In this document: positions 57,601 through 64,000 of the stretch, piece by piece
How positions within the stretch are numbered: position 1 is the stretch's first letter
Layout: each line of letters begins with the position of its first letter
NCBI RefSeq assembly: GCF_026965555.1
Contig: NZ_CP114040.1
Span: 10,514,001 to 10,578,000, forward strand
DNA from: Nannocystis punicea
GTDB taxonomy: Bacteria; Myxococcota_A; Polyangia; Nannocystales; Nannocystaceae
DNA: 64,000 nucleotides
Reading direction: 5' to 3'
Made by a program: the position numbers and the translations under genes
Notes under the pieces: generated by a model
The model's input: only the letters and a program-made list of their open reading frames with translations
Told to the model about the DNA's origin: nothing
Databases searched by the model: none

Positions 57601-59913
57601 GACGAGGCCCTGCGCCACCTCGACCAGGCCCGCCGCGGCGCCGCCGCCTTCCCCGACGACCGCGGCCAGCTCGCCAACCTCCTCGGCCTCGAGGCCATCA
57701 CCCTCGTCCTCCTGAACGAGCCGTTCGTCGCCGTCGACGACGCCGTCGCCCGCCTCGAGGCCCTGCCGCTGCGCCCGCGCCAGGTCCCCTACCACGTCCG
57801 CTTCGCCTACGCCTTCGTCGCCTACGCCCGCCTCCACCAGGCCCTCGCCGCCCCGCCGGCCCAGCGCGGGCCCCACCTCGTCCGCCTGCGCGCCGCCCTC
57901 GACACCCTCACCCTCCTGCCGGCCCACCCGGTCCTGCGCGGCTTCCTCTTACTTGGCCGTTCGGGCATGTCCTGGATGACAGGTCTCTTCGACCATGCCC
58001 TTACGGACCTGTCCGAAGCGGAGCAGATCGCCTTCGCCACCGAGAACCGCTGGCTGCGCTGCGAGGCGCTGCAGCAGCGGGCGTACGCCCTGTGCGGCGC
58101 CGGGCGGGTCGACGCCGGCCGCCGCGAGGCCCGGGCCGCCGCCGCTCTGGCCGAGGAGCTGGGTTGGCGCCCGCGGGCCGAGGCCCTGCGCAAGGCCTTC
58201 GACCTCGGGTTCGGCGACGACCACCGCGGCGCCGGCGACGGCCACCTCGGCGACGTCCAGGCCGCCCGCCTGCGCCGCCACCTCGACGCCCTGCTCGAGC
58301 TCAGCCTCGCCTCCGCCACCGCGCGCGCCTTCGAGGAGCAGGCGCGGATCGCCATCGACGAGCTCGCGCGGCTCCTGGCCGCCGAGCGCTGCGCCCTGTT
58401 CCTGTGCGACGACGCCGGCAAGCTCGAGTTCAAGGTCGGCCGCGACGCCCGCGGCGGCGAGCTCGCGGCCGACTTCGGCGTCGTCCGCGACGTCGTCGAG
58501 CAGGTCCAGAGCACGCGCGAGCCGGTCGTCGTGTCCGGCGAGGACCGCGGCGGCCGCGGGCGTCACAGCGCCATGGCGGCCCCGCTGATCCTCAAGGACC
58601 GCATGATCGGCATCGTCTACCTCGACAACCGCCTGGTCCGCGGCGCCTTCACCGGCGGCGACGTCGAGATCCTCTGCGCCATCGCCGGCCACATCGCCAT
58701 CGCCCTCGAGACCGCGCGCGCCGCCCAGCTCGAGGCCCAGGTCGTCGCCGCCGCGCAGGAGAAGTCGGCCCTGCTCGAGCACGCCACCAGCGCCGTCGGC
58801 ATCGGCATCGCCGTCCTCCAGCCCGACGGCGAGCTCGCGCGCCACAGCCCGATCCTCGCCGACATGACCAGCCGCTGGCCCTCCGTCGCCGACTGGTGGG
58901 CCGGCGCCGCCCGCCAGCTGCTCCTGCCCGAGCCGCGCCCCTGCCCGCACTGCGGCGAGATGCAGTCGCTCGGCCGCAGCGTCGCCGACCTCCTCCAGGG
59001 CGGCGAGCGCCAGGTGTTCGAGATCACCTTCACCGGCCACTTCCACGAGCTCGACCTCGCGACTCCGGGACATGTCCTTTTGGTCAGCGACATCACCCCG
59101 CGCAAGATCTCCGAGGAGAACCTGCTGCGGCTCAACGAGGAGCTGACCGCCGCGCGCGACCAGGCGCTGGCCGCCAGCCGGGCCAAGAGCACCTTCCTGG
59201 CCAACATGAGCCACGAGCTGCGGACCCCGCTCAACGCCATCATCGGCTTCAGCGAGATGCTGGTCGAGGACGCCGAGCACCTCGGCAGCCGGCAGATGGT
59301 CACCGACCTGGGCAAGATCCGCATGTCGGGCTCGCACCTGCTCGACCTCATCAGCACGATCCTCGACCTCTCCAAGGTCGAGACCGGCAAGATGCAGCTC
59401 GAGATCGTCGAGTTCTCGCTGCCGGCGCTGGTGGCCCGGGTCTCCGCCATGCTCACGCCGATGATCGCCAAGAACCGCAACATGCTGGCGCAGGCGATCC
59501 AGACCGACCTCGAATTCATGACCGGCGACGAGACCAAGGTGAAGCAGATCCTCTTCAACCTGCTGTCGAACGCCGCCAAGTTCACCCAGGACGGCGTCAT
59601 CACGCTCGGGGTCGAGCACATCGTCGACGAGGCCGAGGGGCGCGACGACATCCTCTTCACCGTCACCGACACCGGCATCGGCTTCCGCCCCGACCAGATC
59701 GACAAGCTGTTCCAGGACTTCTATCAGGCGGACATGTCGACCACCCGCAAGTACGGCGGCACCGGCCTCGGTCTGGCCATCGTCCACCGGTTCTGCGGCC
59801 TCATGGGCGGCGAGATCGGCGTCGCCAGCGAACCCGGGATCGGCTCGACCTTCCGCGTCCGGCTGCCGCGCCAGCTGGTCACCGAGCCGCACGACGAGGC
59901 GCCCGCCGCCTGA
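54637..59913 (+). CDS. Giant hybrid: Ser/Thr kinase - AAA ATPase - helical repeats - GAF - histidine kinase
   Basis: 1758 residues from GTG 54637 (a TTG at 54619 is possible). The protein-kinase part (about 10-270) has VAVKLL, HRDLRPQNVL (Arg for the usual Lys) and DFD instead of DFG. An AAA/NACHT-like module starts with VGREPELRRLEE; Walker A VTGEPGSGKSRLL (about 317-329) and Walker B AVLWVDDAEAIDD. A long TPR-like helical region (about 600-1200), a GAF domain (about 1210-1360; ELARLLAAERCALFLCDD), a short PAS-like segment, HisKA MSHELRTPLNAIIGFSEM (His1526) and an ATPase with YGGTGLGLAIVHR (about 1705) follow. Its kinase/AAA/TPR/GAF/HK order is known from myxobacteria. It probably integrates signals in the cytosol. 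The second sensor kinase follows downstream. Confidence 0.9.
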   Translation: MPDTPTAQLPGVQLLEEVGRSARSVVYRARRGDFVVAVKLLRTDAGGDLEAAALTFRREAATLATLSHPCVVQVFEIGDAGGLPYVIMEYVEGRTLAARLSAGPMSETEAIQLGLQLAGALGEVHRRRLIHRDLRPQNVLFLQNASGLVKLVDFDIRLDAAPPGAAGPAAYRAPEQGGMLGRTVDARSDLYALGAMLFEAVSGRPPFLAREPDELLRQHAVLAPPPLRELAPRCSPAFAAVVARLLAKDPDDRFQSGEETAKALLAIDESIPTGPFGHVSKDKLDGPLVGREPELRRLEEAHARAREGLGGGVLVTGEPGSGKSRLLAAFAAAKADSGVPVLAVRCRAEARPLAGLRAAVDPHLRRLRPDALALAGGDGGELVSATVDALALIAEAHPGAVLWVDDAEAIDDATLAALRLLVGRVAELPLLLVAVGRFERWAGELDRDGACEFLALEALSEPAVAALMAALLGQRRVDDGLVRLVATRSGGLPLGVIEYVRAMLDGGVLRPYWDVWQVEVAGLASLHLPGDVQQLLLTRVARLSERTRDALRAAAVLGPDVQPALLARVLARDPLGVSHALAEAAAARLLERGSHGDFSFVHNRVREVLLAGLDAAGLASYHQRVAEALDVADVDGDGLHRLAHHYLAGDHSRPGRAIEVCLRAGRLAQAESADEDAYRYFRRADELRARVGLPPDPRLDEGLSEVCSRTGRHDEADVHVSRAMSQEQDPLRRAQLLRRRARVELFRLEHQRALASLASAFAEVDAAMPSRGPLALALSAVMGLLAVLIAATGAGRASPRRRPRERLLAQLYDDAVRVAYFDIRPSTLLQAVIRQRYYSERLGPSAELARAKTALGIVYAAVGRTRSARRCAAEAVAMASAVGDRRTLARVSFYAAAIHESCGDVIAAEQMLARTLADHHRWLESWGLAFTHQLLALNLWLRGHDGRALAILRRLAAELEIEGDRTTRQAMVFTHGLHAVVLAGAGRRDEALRHLDQARRGAAAFPDDRGQLANLLGLEAITLVLLNEPFVAVDDAVARLEALPLRPRQVPYHVRFAYAFVAYARLHQALAAPPAQRGPHLVRLRAALDTLTLLPAHPVLRGFLLLGRSGMSWMTGLFDHALTDLSEAEQIAFATENRWLRCEALQQRAYALCGAGRVDAGRREARAAAALAEELGWRPRAEALRKAFDLGFGDDHRGAGDGHLGDVQAARLRRHLDALLELSLASATARAFEEQARIAIDELARLLAAERCALFLCDDAGKLEFKVGRDARGGELAADFGVVRDVVEQVQSTREPVVVSGEDRGGRGRHSAMAAPLILKDRMIGIVYLDNRLVRGAFTGGDVEILCAIAGHIAIALETARAAQLEAQVVAAAQEKSALLEHATSAVGIGIAVLQPDGELARHSPILADMTSRWPSVADWWAGAARQLLLPEPRPCPHCGEMQSLGRSVADLLQGGERQVFEITFTGHFHELDLATPGHVLLVSDITPRKISEENLLRLNEELTAARDQALAASRAKSTFLANMSHELRTPLNAIIGFSEMLVEDAEHLGSRQMVTDLGKIRMSGSHLLDLISTILDLSKVETGKMQLEIVEFSLPALVARVSAMLTPMIAKNRNMLAQAIQTDLEFMTGDETKVKQILFNLLSNAAKFTQDGVITLGVEHIVDEAEGRDDILFTVTDTGIGFRPDQIDKLFQDFYQADMSTTRKYGGTGLGLAIVHRFCGLMGGEIGVASEPGIGSTFRVRLPRQLVTEPHDEAPAA
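55440..55485. repeat. 14-bp-phased motif run inside the giant kinase gene (linker between kinase and AAA modules)
   Basis: Half-degenerate units CGAG-TCC, CAGG-TCC, CATG-TCT and CAAG start at 55440, 55454, 55468 and 55482, each 14 bp apart, with GGA or CGA ending each spacer. Encodes the SIPTGPFGHVSKDK linker. Confidence 0.65.
57952..58011. repeat. 14-bp-phased motif run inside the giant kinase gene (helical repeat region)
   Basis: Centres at 57952 (CTTG), 57966 (CATG), 57980 (CAGG), 57994 (CATG) and 58008 (CCTG), all 14 bp apart; spacers follow TCC-N4-GGA closely. The encoded peptide, GRSGMSWMTGLFDHALTDLS, keeps a normal helical-repeat pattern. Confidence 0.75.
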
Positions 59914-60050
59914 CCCGGGGCCCCCGCGCGGGCCCGCCCCGATCCTTGCGCCAGGGCCGCGGACCCGGAGCGGGCAAGCGCGGACTCCTGCGCCCTCACG
60001 ATTGGACGCTGGCCCACATGGGGTGCTTTTGGCGACAATGGCGGGGCGAA

Positions 60051-61475
60051 ATGACGGACGCGCCCAGCTTGCGGCGATGGCTCTCGTGGGCCCAGGGGCT
60101 GATCCCGGCGCAACTCCGGCGTGACCCCGTCAACCATCGTCGCTCGCAGCTCGCGCTCGGCATCCTCGGCGCCAACCTCGTCGTCGGCACCGCGCTCCTG
60201 ATCCCGCTGGCGATGATCCGCGAGCCCGACCTCCGCGCGATCGCCCTCGTCAACACCAGCGTGTGCCTGCTGCTCATGCTGCTGGGCGTGCTGTTCCTGC
60301 GCCGCGGCTCGCTGTGGCTGACCGGCAACTGGATCTGCGCGATCCTCTACGCCGGCTTCGTGTTCGCCACCTTCCAGGGCGGCGGCGTGCGGGCCCCGTT
60401 CACGGTCTGCATCACCCTCTTGCCGATGCTCGCCGGCATCATCGCCGGCCGGCGCAGCGGCCTCGCCTGGGGCGTCATCAGCGTCGCCACGATCGCCGGC
60501 GTCTACGTCGCCCAGGCAGGCGGCCTCGAGCTGCCCGAGCTCAACGACCCCGAGACGACCGTGCTGCTGGCCTTCGGCGCCATCGCCGGCACCGCCACCC
60601 TGGTCACGTGGATGACCTCGTACTCGGAGGCGACGAAGGAGGCCGCGATCGTGCAGATCGAGCAAGCCTCGGCGCAGCTGGCGTCGGCGATCCAGGAGGA
60701 AGAAAAGGCGCGTCACGCCGCCGACCAGGCGATCGCCGCCAACGCCGCCAAGTCGGCCTTCCTGGCGACCATGAGCCACGAGCTGCGGACCCCGCTCAAC
60801 GCCATCCTCGGCTACAGCGAGCTCGTCGTCGACGAGCTGCGCGACCGCGGCGGCGGCAACGAGGACCTGATCGACGACATCCGCAAGGTCCACGCCTCGG
60901 GCCGGCACCTGCTCGGGCTCATCACCGACGTCCTCGACCTCACGCGCATCGAGGCCTCGCGGCTCGAGCTGAGCCCGACCGACTTCGAGCCGGCCAAGCT
61001 GCTGCGCGAGGTCGTGGAGATCTTCATCCCCCTGGCCCTGCGCAACAACGACGTCCTCACCCTCGACCTCGCCGACGACGTCGGCGAGGTCCACCACGAC
61101 CCGACGCGCGTGCGTCAGGTCGTCATCAACCTGATCGGCAACGCCATCAAGTTCACGCGTGACGGCACAGTCACGGTCCGGCTACGCGGCGAGCCCGAGC
61201 TGTTCGAGGTGTTCGTCGAGGACACCGGGATCGGCATCCCGATCGACAAGATCGAGCGGATCTTCGAGCCCTTCACCCAGGTCGACGCCTCGTCCACGCG
61301 CCGCTACGAGGGCACCGGGCTCGGCCTGGCCGTGTGCCGGCGCCTGGTCTCGCTCATGGGCGGCGCGATCGAGGTCCGCTCCTCGGTGGGGCGCGGCAGC
61401 TCCTTCACGGTCCGGCTGCCACGGCGTTACACGATCCCCGAGCGCACCGTCTCCGTCACCACCAGCGCCTTCTGA
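60051..61475 (+). CDS. Membrane sensor histidine kinase
   Basis: 474 residues from ATG 60051 (ATG 60018, eleven codons upstream, is possible). Five or six membrane helices (about 35-195; LGILGANLVVGTALLIPLAM, VCLLLMLLGVLFL, TVCITLLPMLAGIIAG) are followed by a coiled-coil (EQASAQLASAIQEEEKARHA). HisKA FLATMSHELRTPLNAILGYS and ATPase motifs LIGNAIKFT, VEDTGIGIP and YEGTGLGLAVCRR follow. No periplasmic domain or receiver, so it may sense membrane state. It follows the giant hybrid kinase on the same strand, 137 bp apart, and their HisKA/ATPase regions are similar, so they may be related by duplication. No response regulator lies nearby. Confidence 0.9.
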   Translation: MTDAPSLRRWLSWAQGLIPAQLRRDPVNHRRSQLALGILGANLVVGTALLIPLAMIREPDLRAIALVNTSVCLLLMLLGVLFLRRGSLWLTGNWICAILYAGFVFATFQGGGVRAPFTVCITLLPMLAGIIAGRRSGLAWGVISVATIAGVYVAQAGGLELPELNDPETTVLLAFGAIAGTATLVTWMTSYSEATKEAAIVQIEQASAQLASAIQEEEKARHAADQAIAANAAKSAFLATMSHELRTPLNAILGYSELVVDELRDRGGGNEDLIDDIRKVHASGRHLLGLITDVLDLTRIEASRLELSPTDFEPAKLLREVVEIFIPLALRNNDVLTLDLADDVGEVHHDPTRVRQVVINLIGNAIKFTRDGTVTVRLRGEPELFEVFVEDTGIGIPIDKIERIFEPFTQVDASSTRRYEGTGLGLAVCRRLVSLMGGAIEVRSSVGRGSSFTVRLPRRYTIPERTVSVTTSAF

Positions 61476-61597
61476 CGGCGCCGTCCGCACGCGTTTGCTC
61501 GGGTTGCGCCCGGCTCGCCGCGCCGTTCTCGCGCTGTGTGCTGGGGCACGAGTTCGAGCGTGACCCCACCCGCCTCGCCTGGTAGATTCCGCGCGCC

Positions 61598-62791
61598 ATG
61601 ACGAAGGGCACCACGTCGCTGCTCCTACTCGCTTGCTTTGCCGTCGCCGCCGGAGCCGCGGCCTGCAAGCGCCCCAACGTCGGCTACGCGCTGTCGCCGT
61701 GGGACGCCACCGCGATGGTCAGCTGCGACCAGCACGGCCAGCTCGCGCGCACCTGCAACGAGTGCAACGGCGGCGACCTCAAGGCCTGCCTCACGGTCGC
61801 GCACGCCTACGAGGCCCGCCACGACCTGTCGCGCGGCTATCGCGACCTCAACACCGCCGCCAGCTTCTTCGGCCGCGCCTGCGAGCTCAACTACATCCCG
61901 GCGTGCGTGCTGCTCGGCAACCACTACTCGGTCGTGCGCCCCGAGCCGCCGGCGCGCCAGGACGCGATCAAGGTCCGCGACGCCTCGTGCGCCGAGGCTG
62001 CCACCGCTTGCAGCAAGAAGGACGCGCTGGCCTGTCGCATCGAGGGCATGTGCCTGAGCGACGAGTGGCTCGCCCGCCGCTCGGCCCCGGATGTCCCGAA
62101 GGCCATCCAGGCGCTGACCGCCGCCTGCGACCTCGGCGACGCGATCGGCTGCGCCCGCCTGGGCTGGCTGCACGCCGCCAGCAGCAAGGACGAGTCGTCG
62201 CTGACGCAGGCGTTCGCCGCCTACCAGAAGGCCTGCGACAAGGAGCTCGCCGAAGGTTGCGTCGGCGTCGCCGCCTATCTGCAGCACGGCATCGGCACCC
62301 CCGCCGACCCGGACCGCGCCAAGTCGCTCGCCGGCGAGTGGTGCAGCCGCGGCTCGCTCGAGGCCTGCCACGCCGAGTCGGGCCACTACACCGCGCTGTG
62401 GGCCCTGCTGGCCGACGACGCCGCGACCAAGACCTGGGCCCCGCCCGACCCCAAGCGCCTCGCCGCGCTCGACCTGCAGGTCAACTGGTCGCAGGGCATC
62501 GGCCGCACCGGCTTCTGCGTCGAGCCGACCGGCGCCGTCGACAAGATCACCACCCTCGACTCGGTCGGCGACCCGGCCGTCGACCAGGTCCTGCGCGACA
62601 CCGTCAAGGCCTGGAAATTCCCGCGCCACCCGAGCACCCCGATCTGCGTCACCCACGAGCACAACTTCGTGTTCGCAGTGCGCCCGTGGCTCTTCCGCTC
62701 GTACTACATCGTGACGAACCAATGGGTCACCGCCCGCGGCGGCGTCACGATGCTCGACCACGACTGGCAGCGCCCCGCCCGCAACCGCTGA
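61598..62791 (+). CDS. Sel1-repeat lipoprotein with TonB-C-like tail
   Basis: 397 residues. Lipobox GAAAC (Cys23). Sel1-like Cys-containing repeats occupy about 55-265: CLTVAHAYEAR, FGRACELNYIPACVLLGNHY, AAEAATACSKKDALACRIEG (variant), LTAACDLGDAIGCARLGWLH, YQKACDKELAEGCVGVAAYL. The Cys spacing is that of secreted Sel1/Hcp-type repeats, held by disulphides. The tail (about 290-370) has GFCVEPTGAVDKITTLDSVG and VLRDTVKAWKFPR, a pattern of TonB-C/AgmX-type domains. A periplasmic scaffold is likely. TAGATT sits nine bases before the ATG, so it may be leaderless. Confidence 0.8.
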   Translation: MTKGTTSLLLLACFAVAAGAAACKRPNVGYALSPWDATAMVSCDQHGQLARTCNECNGGDLKACLTVAHAYEARHDLSRGYRDLNTAASFFGRACELNYIPACVLLGNHYSVVRPEPPARQDAIKVRDASCAEAATACSKKDALACRIEGMCLSDEWLARRSAPDVPKAIQALTAACDLGDAIGCARLGWLHAASSKDESSLTQAFAAYQKACDKELAEGCVGVAAYLQHGIGTPADPDRAKSLAGEWCSRGSLEACHAESGHYTALWALLADDAATKTWAPPDPKRLAALDLQVNWSQGIGRTGFCVEPTGAVDKITTLDSVGDPAVDQVLRDTVKAWKFPRHPSTPICVTHEHNFVFAVRPWLFRSYYIVTNQWVTARGGVTMLDHDWQRPARNR

Positions 62792-62872
62792 GCGTCGCGC
62801 AGCGCAGCCCGCTCCACTGCCCGGGGCGGCCTGCGCCCGCCTCGCGGGGCGGGAAGTTCATGGCGTGCTACG

Positions 62873-63274
62873 ATGAAGTCCGTGCGCGCCGACGCCTCAC
62901 GCCCGGGCCACGCGGACCGAGCCCGCGAGCGCTCGGTCCTCGATCTTCGCGGCGAAGAGATCGACCTCGCCGGCGTGGTGCCCGTTCTGGAGCGTCTCAT
63001 CGCCCGCTGGAGCCCCAAACAGGTGTGGCTCTTCGGCAGTCGGGCGCGCGGCGAAGCGACGCTCGAGAGCGACTGGGACCTGCTGGTGATCGTCCCCGAC
63101 GAGACCTCGGACGACGACATCGATCCGCTGGTCGGCTGGCAGCTGCGCAAGGAGTCCCGCGTGAGGGCCGACCTCATCGCCTGCCATGAGAAGGACTTCC
63201 GCGAGGATCGCGACACCCCGAACACCCTCGCCCACGAGGCCGCCCACCGCGGCGTGCTGATCTATGAGCGTTGA
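62873..63274 (+). CDS. MNT-type nucleotidyltransferase (antitoxin of an MNT/HEPN pair)
   Basis: 133 residues. VWLFGSRARGEATLESDWDL holds GS-x10-DxD (Gly55-Ser56, Asp67, Asp69), the minimal nucleotidyltransferase motif, followed by LLVIVPDE. In studied MntA/HepT systems this enzyme adds AMP to the HEPN ribonuclease and silences it. It overlaps the start of the next frame by 11 bp (ATG 63264 inside its last codons), the standard translational coupling of such pairs. The C-terminal half (DLIACHEKDFREDRDTPNTL) is normal for the family. Catalytic residues look intact although the partner is broken. Confidence 0.88.
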   Translation: MKSVRADASRPGHADRARERSVLDLRGEEIDLAGVVPVLERLIARWSPKQVWLFGSRARGEATLESDWDLLVIVPDETSDDDIDPLVGWQLRKESRVRADLIACHEKDFREDRDTPNTLAHEAAHRGVLIYER

Positions 63275-63701
63275 GAGCAAGATCGCCGGCTTCTTGCGCG
63301 TGGCCCACGAGGACCTCGCCGGGGCCCGCCTCCTGGCGGCCGCGAACAATCGGAACGCGATCTACCTCTGCGAACAGGCCGCGGAGAAGTTGATCAAGGC
63401 GGTCCTCACTTCCGAGGCGTGCACGTCGGCATCAAGCACGACCTCGATGCGCTCATCGACAAGCTCCCCGACGACAACCCGATCAAGCCCCGGCTGCGAG
63501 AGATCGAGTATCTCTCCGCCTACGCGACCACCTACCGCTATTCCCACCGACGACGGCAAGGTTCGCCGCGCTCGGCGAGAGCATCGGGTCGGCGACGCGA
63601 TCGTCGCCGTCGAGGCGGTGCTCCTCGCAGTCGTCGCCCGCTTCGACGTCGACCTCGATCATCCGGACGCGCCGGCGCGCCGCCCTGTGCCGATCCGCTG
63701 A
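63264..63701 (+). pseudogene. HEPN-domain protein (toxin partner), frameshifted
   Basis: The first 50 residues fit the HEPN family: KIAGFLRVAHEDLAGARLLA and NAIYLCEQAAEKLIKAVLTSE. After codon 51 the open frame turns to low-complexity TSASSTTSMRSSTSS, while the shifted frame reads GVHVGIKHDLDALIDKLPDD, then KPRLREIEYLSAYATTYRY, the expected HEPN continuation. One base is missing near 63417 (GAG-GCGTGC for GAG-GGCGTG). Family-like sequence (IVAVEAVLLAVVARFDVDL) reappears in the first frame near the end, implying further small indels around 63540-63600. So the RNase moiety is probably inactive unless these are sequencing errors. Confidence 0.8.
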
Positions 63702-63843
63702 CTCGCACGCAGCCGCTTCCGACCCCCACGAGCACGTCGCCGCGCGACGCGATGCTACGCGTCCCGATGAACGTCGTACACCGGCAGCCGTGCACCGGCG
63801 AGCCCCGGGCGATCTCGAGTAGACTCGCCCGAGGAGCTCGACG

Positions 63844-64000
63844 ATGGGATTTTTTGCGCGTCTCTTCGGCAAGCGCGGCGCCGGCACCGACGATCCCGAG
63901 CAGCTTCGCCGCCAGCTGTTCGACGCCGCCGCGCGCGGCGACTTGTCGCGGCTCGGCAAGCTCTGCGGAGAGCACCGGCAGACCGTCGCGGCGCAATTCC
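63844..64000 (+). CDS. Hypothetical protein, 5' part only
   Basis: 52 codons are visible before the window ends. MGFFARLFGKRG is a basic amphipathic N terminus, and LRRQLFDAAARGDLSRLGKL is a helical pair like the first units of ankyrin or TPR-type repeats in myxobacterial cytosolic proteins. A GAGGAG ribosome site (63832-63837) supports ATG 63844. The family cannot be judged from the fragment. Confidence 0.6.
   Translation, partial: MGFFARLFGKRGAGTDDPEQLRRQLFDAAARGDLSRLGKLCGEHRQTVAAQF

Noticed and set aside
52060..57927. 1955-codon open frame on the minus strand through the kinase gene
   Set aside because: Only its last 326 codons (the ABC ATPase) look like protein. The remainder is antisense to the kinase hybrid, Arg/Ala/Gly-rich and without motifs; high GC removes stop codons.

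Overview
The window looks like a high-GC myxobacterial chromosome segment, most likely from the Nannocystis/Plesiocystis side of the group. The signs are: many lipoproteins with Thr/Ser-rich linkers behind the lipobox, a MopE-type Asp-rich motif, Cys-rich 'DGC..C' repeats followed by a Gly/Cys + hydrophobic + Arg-tail sorting signal (MYXO-CTERM type), several Ser/Thr kinase and histidine kinase genes, and hardly any classical operons. No rRNA, tRNA, CRISPR or intact insertion sequence is visible. This is read from the sequence alone; no search was run.

Layout. 1-2026 (minus): a TetR regulator, a periplasmic adaptor and the start of an RND pump, with a palindromic operator at the regulator start. 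2364-4752: a membrane Ser/Thr kinase and a membrane protein. 4767-14618: an expanded locus of two lipoprotein families, A (plus strand, two intact copies) and B (minus strand, four intact copies), arranged tail to tail, with decayed copies and duplicated flanks between them. 15230-18603: small proteins, a C39-like peptidase lipoprotein, a DMT transporter and a DUF924 protein. 18719-24502: DUF1835 protein, GFA-fold protein, MMPL transporter, SnoaL-like lipoprotein. 24582-28052: two large secreted lipoproteins. 28127-33266 (minus): a 4-hydroxybutyryl-CoA dehydratase homologue, a secreted protein, a sensor kinase and an AstB homologue lacking the catalytic cysteine. 33337-39165: a membrane DnaJ-C-like protein, an outer-membrane protein, an L,D-transpeptidase, a GST and an App1-like phosphatase. 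39229-45076: two tandem paralogous secreted zinc metallopeptidases. 45312-48260: LLM oxidoreductase, PDZ/thioredoxin lipoprotein, Cys-rich protein. 48278-50267 (minus): the TcmP/DUF5131 three-Cys pair. 50543-54564: lipoprotein, YqaA, ABC ATPase, double-DsbA lipoprotein. 54637-61475: a 1758-residue kinase/ATPase/GAF/histidine-kinase hybrid and a second histidine kinase. 61598-64000: Sel1 lipoprotein, MNT/HEPN pair with a broken HEPN gene, and a truncated ORF.

The most unusual signal is not a gene. A degenerate palindrome (GGACATGTCC, or its half TGTCC N4 GGACA) recurs throughout. In arrays its CATG centre repeats at almost exactly 14-bp intervals, up to six times. Arrays lie at five convergent gene junctions, after or in front of some tandem genes, and inside at least three reading frames. 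Some start codons are the ATG of the motif. It behaves like a genome-wide interspersed repeat family, possibly with a bidirectional terminator role.
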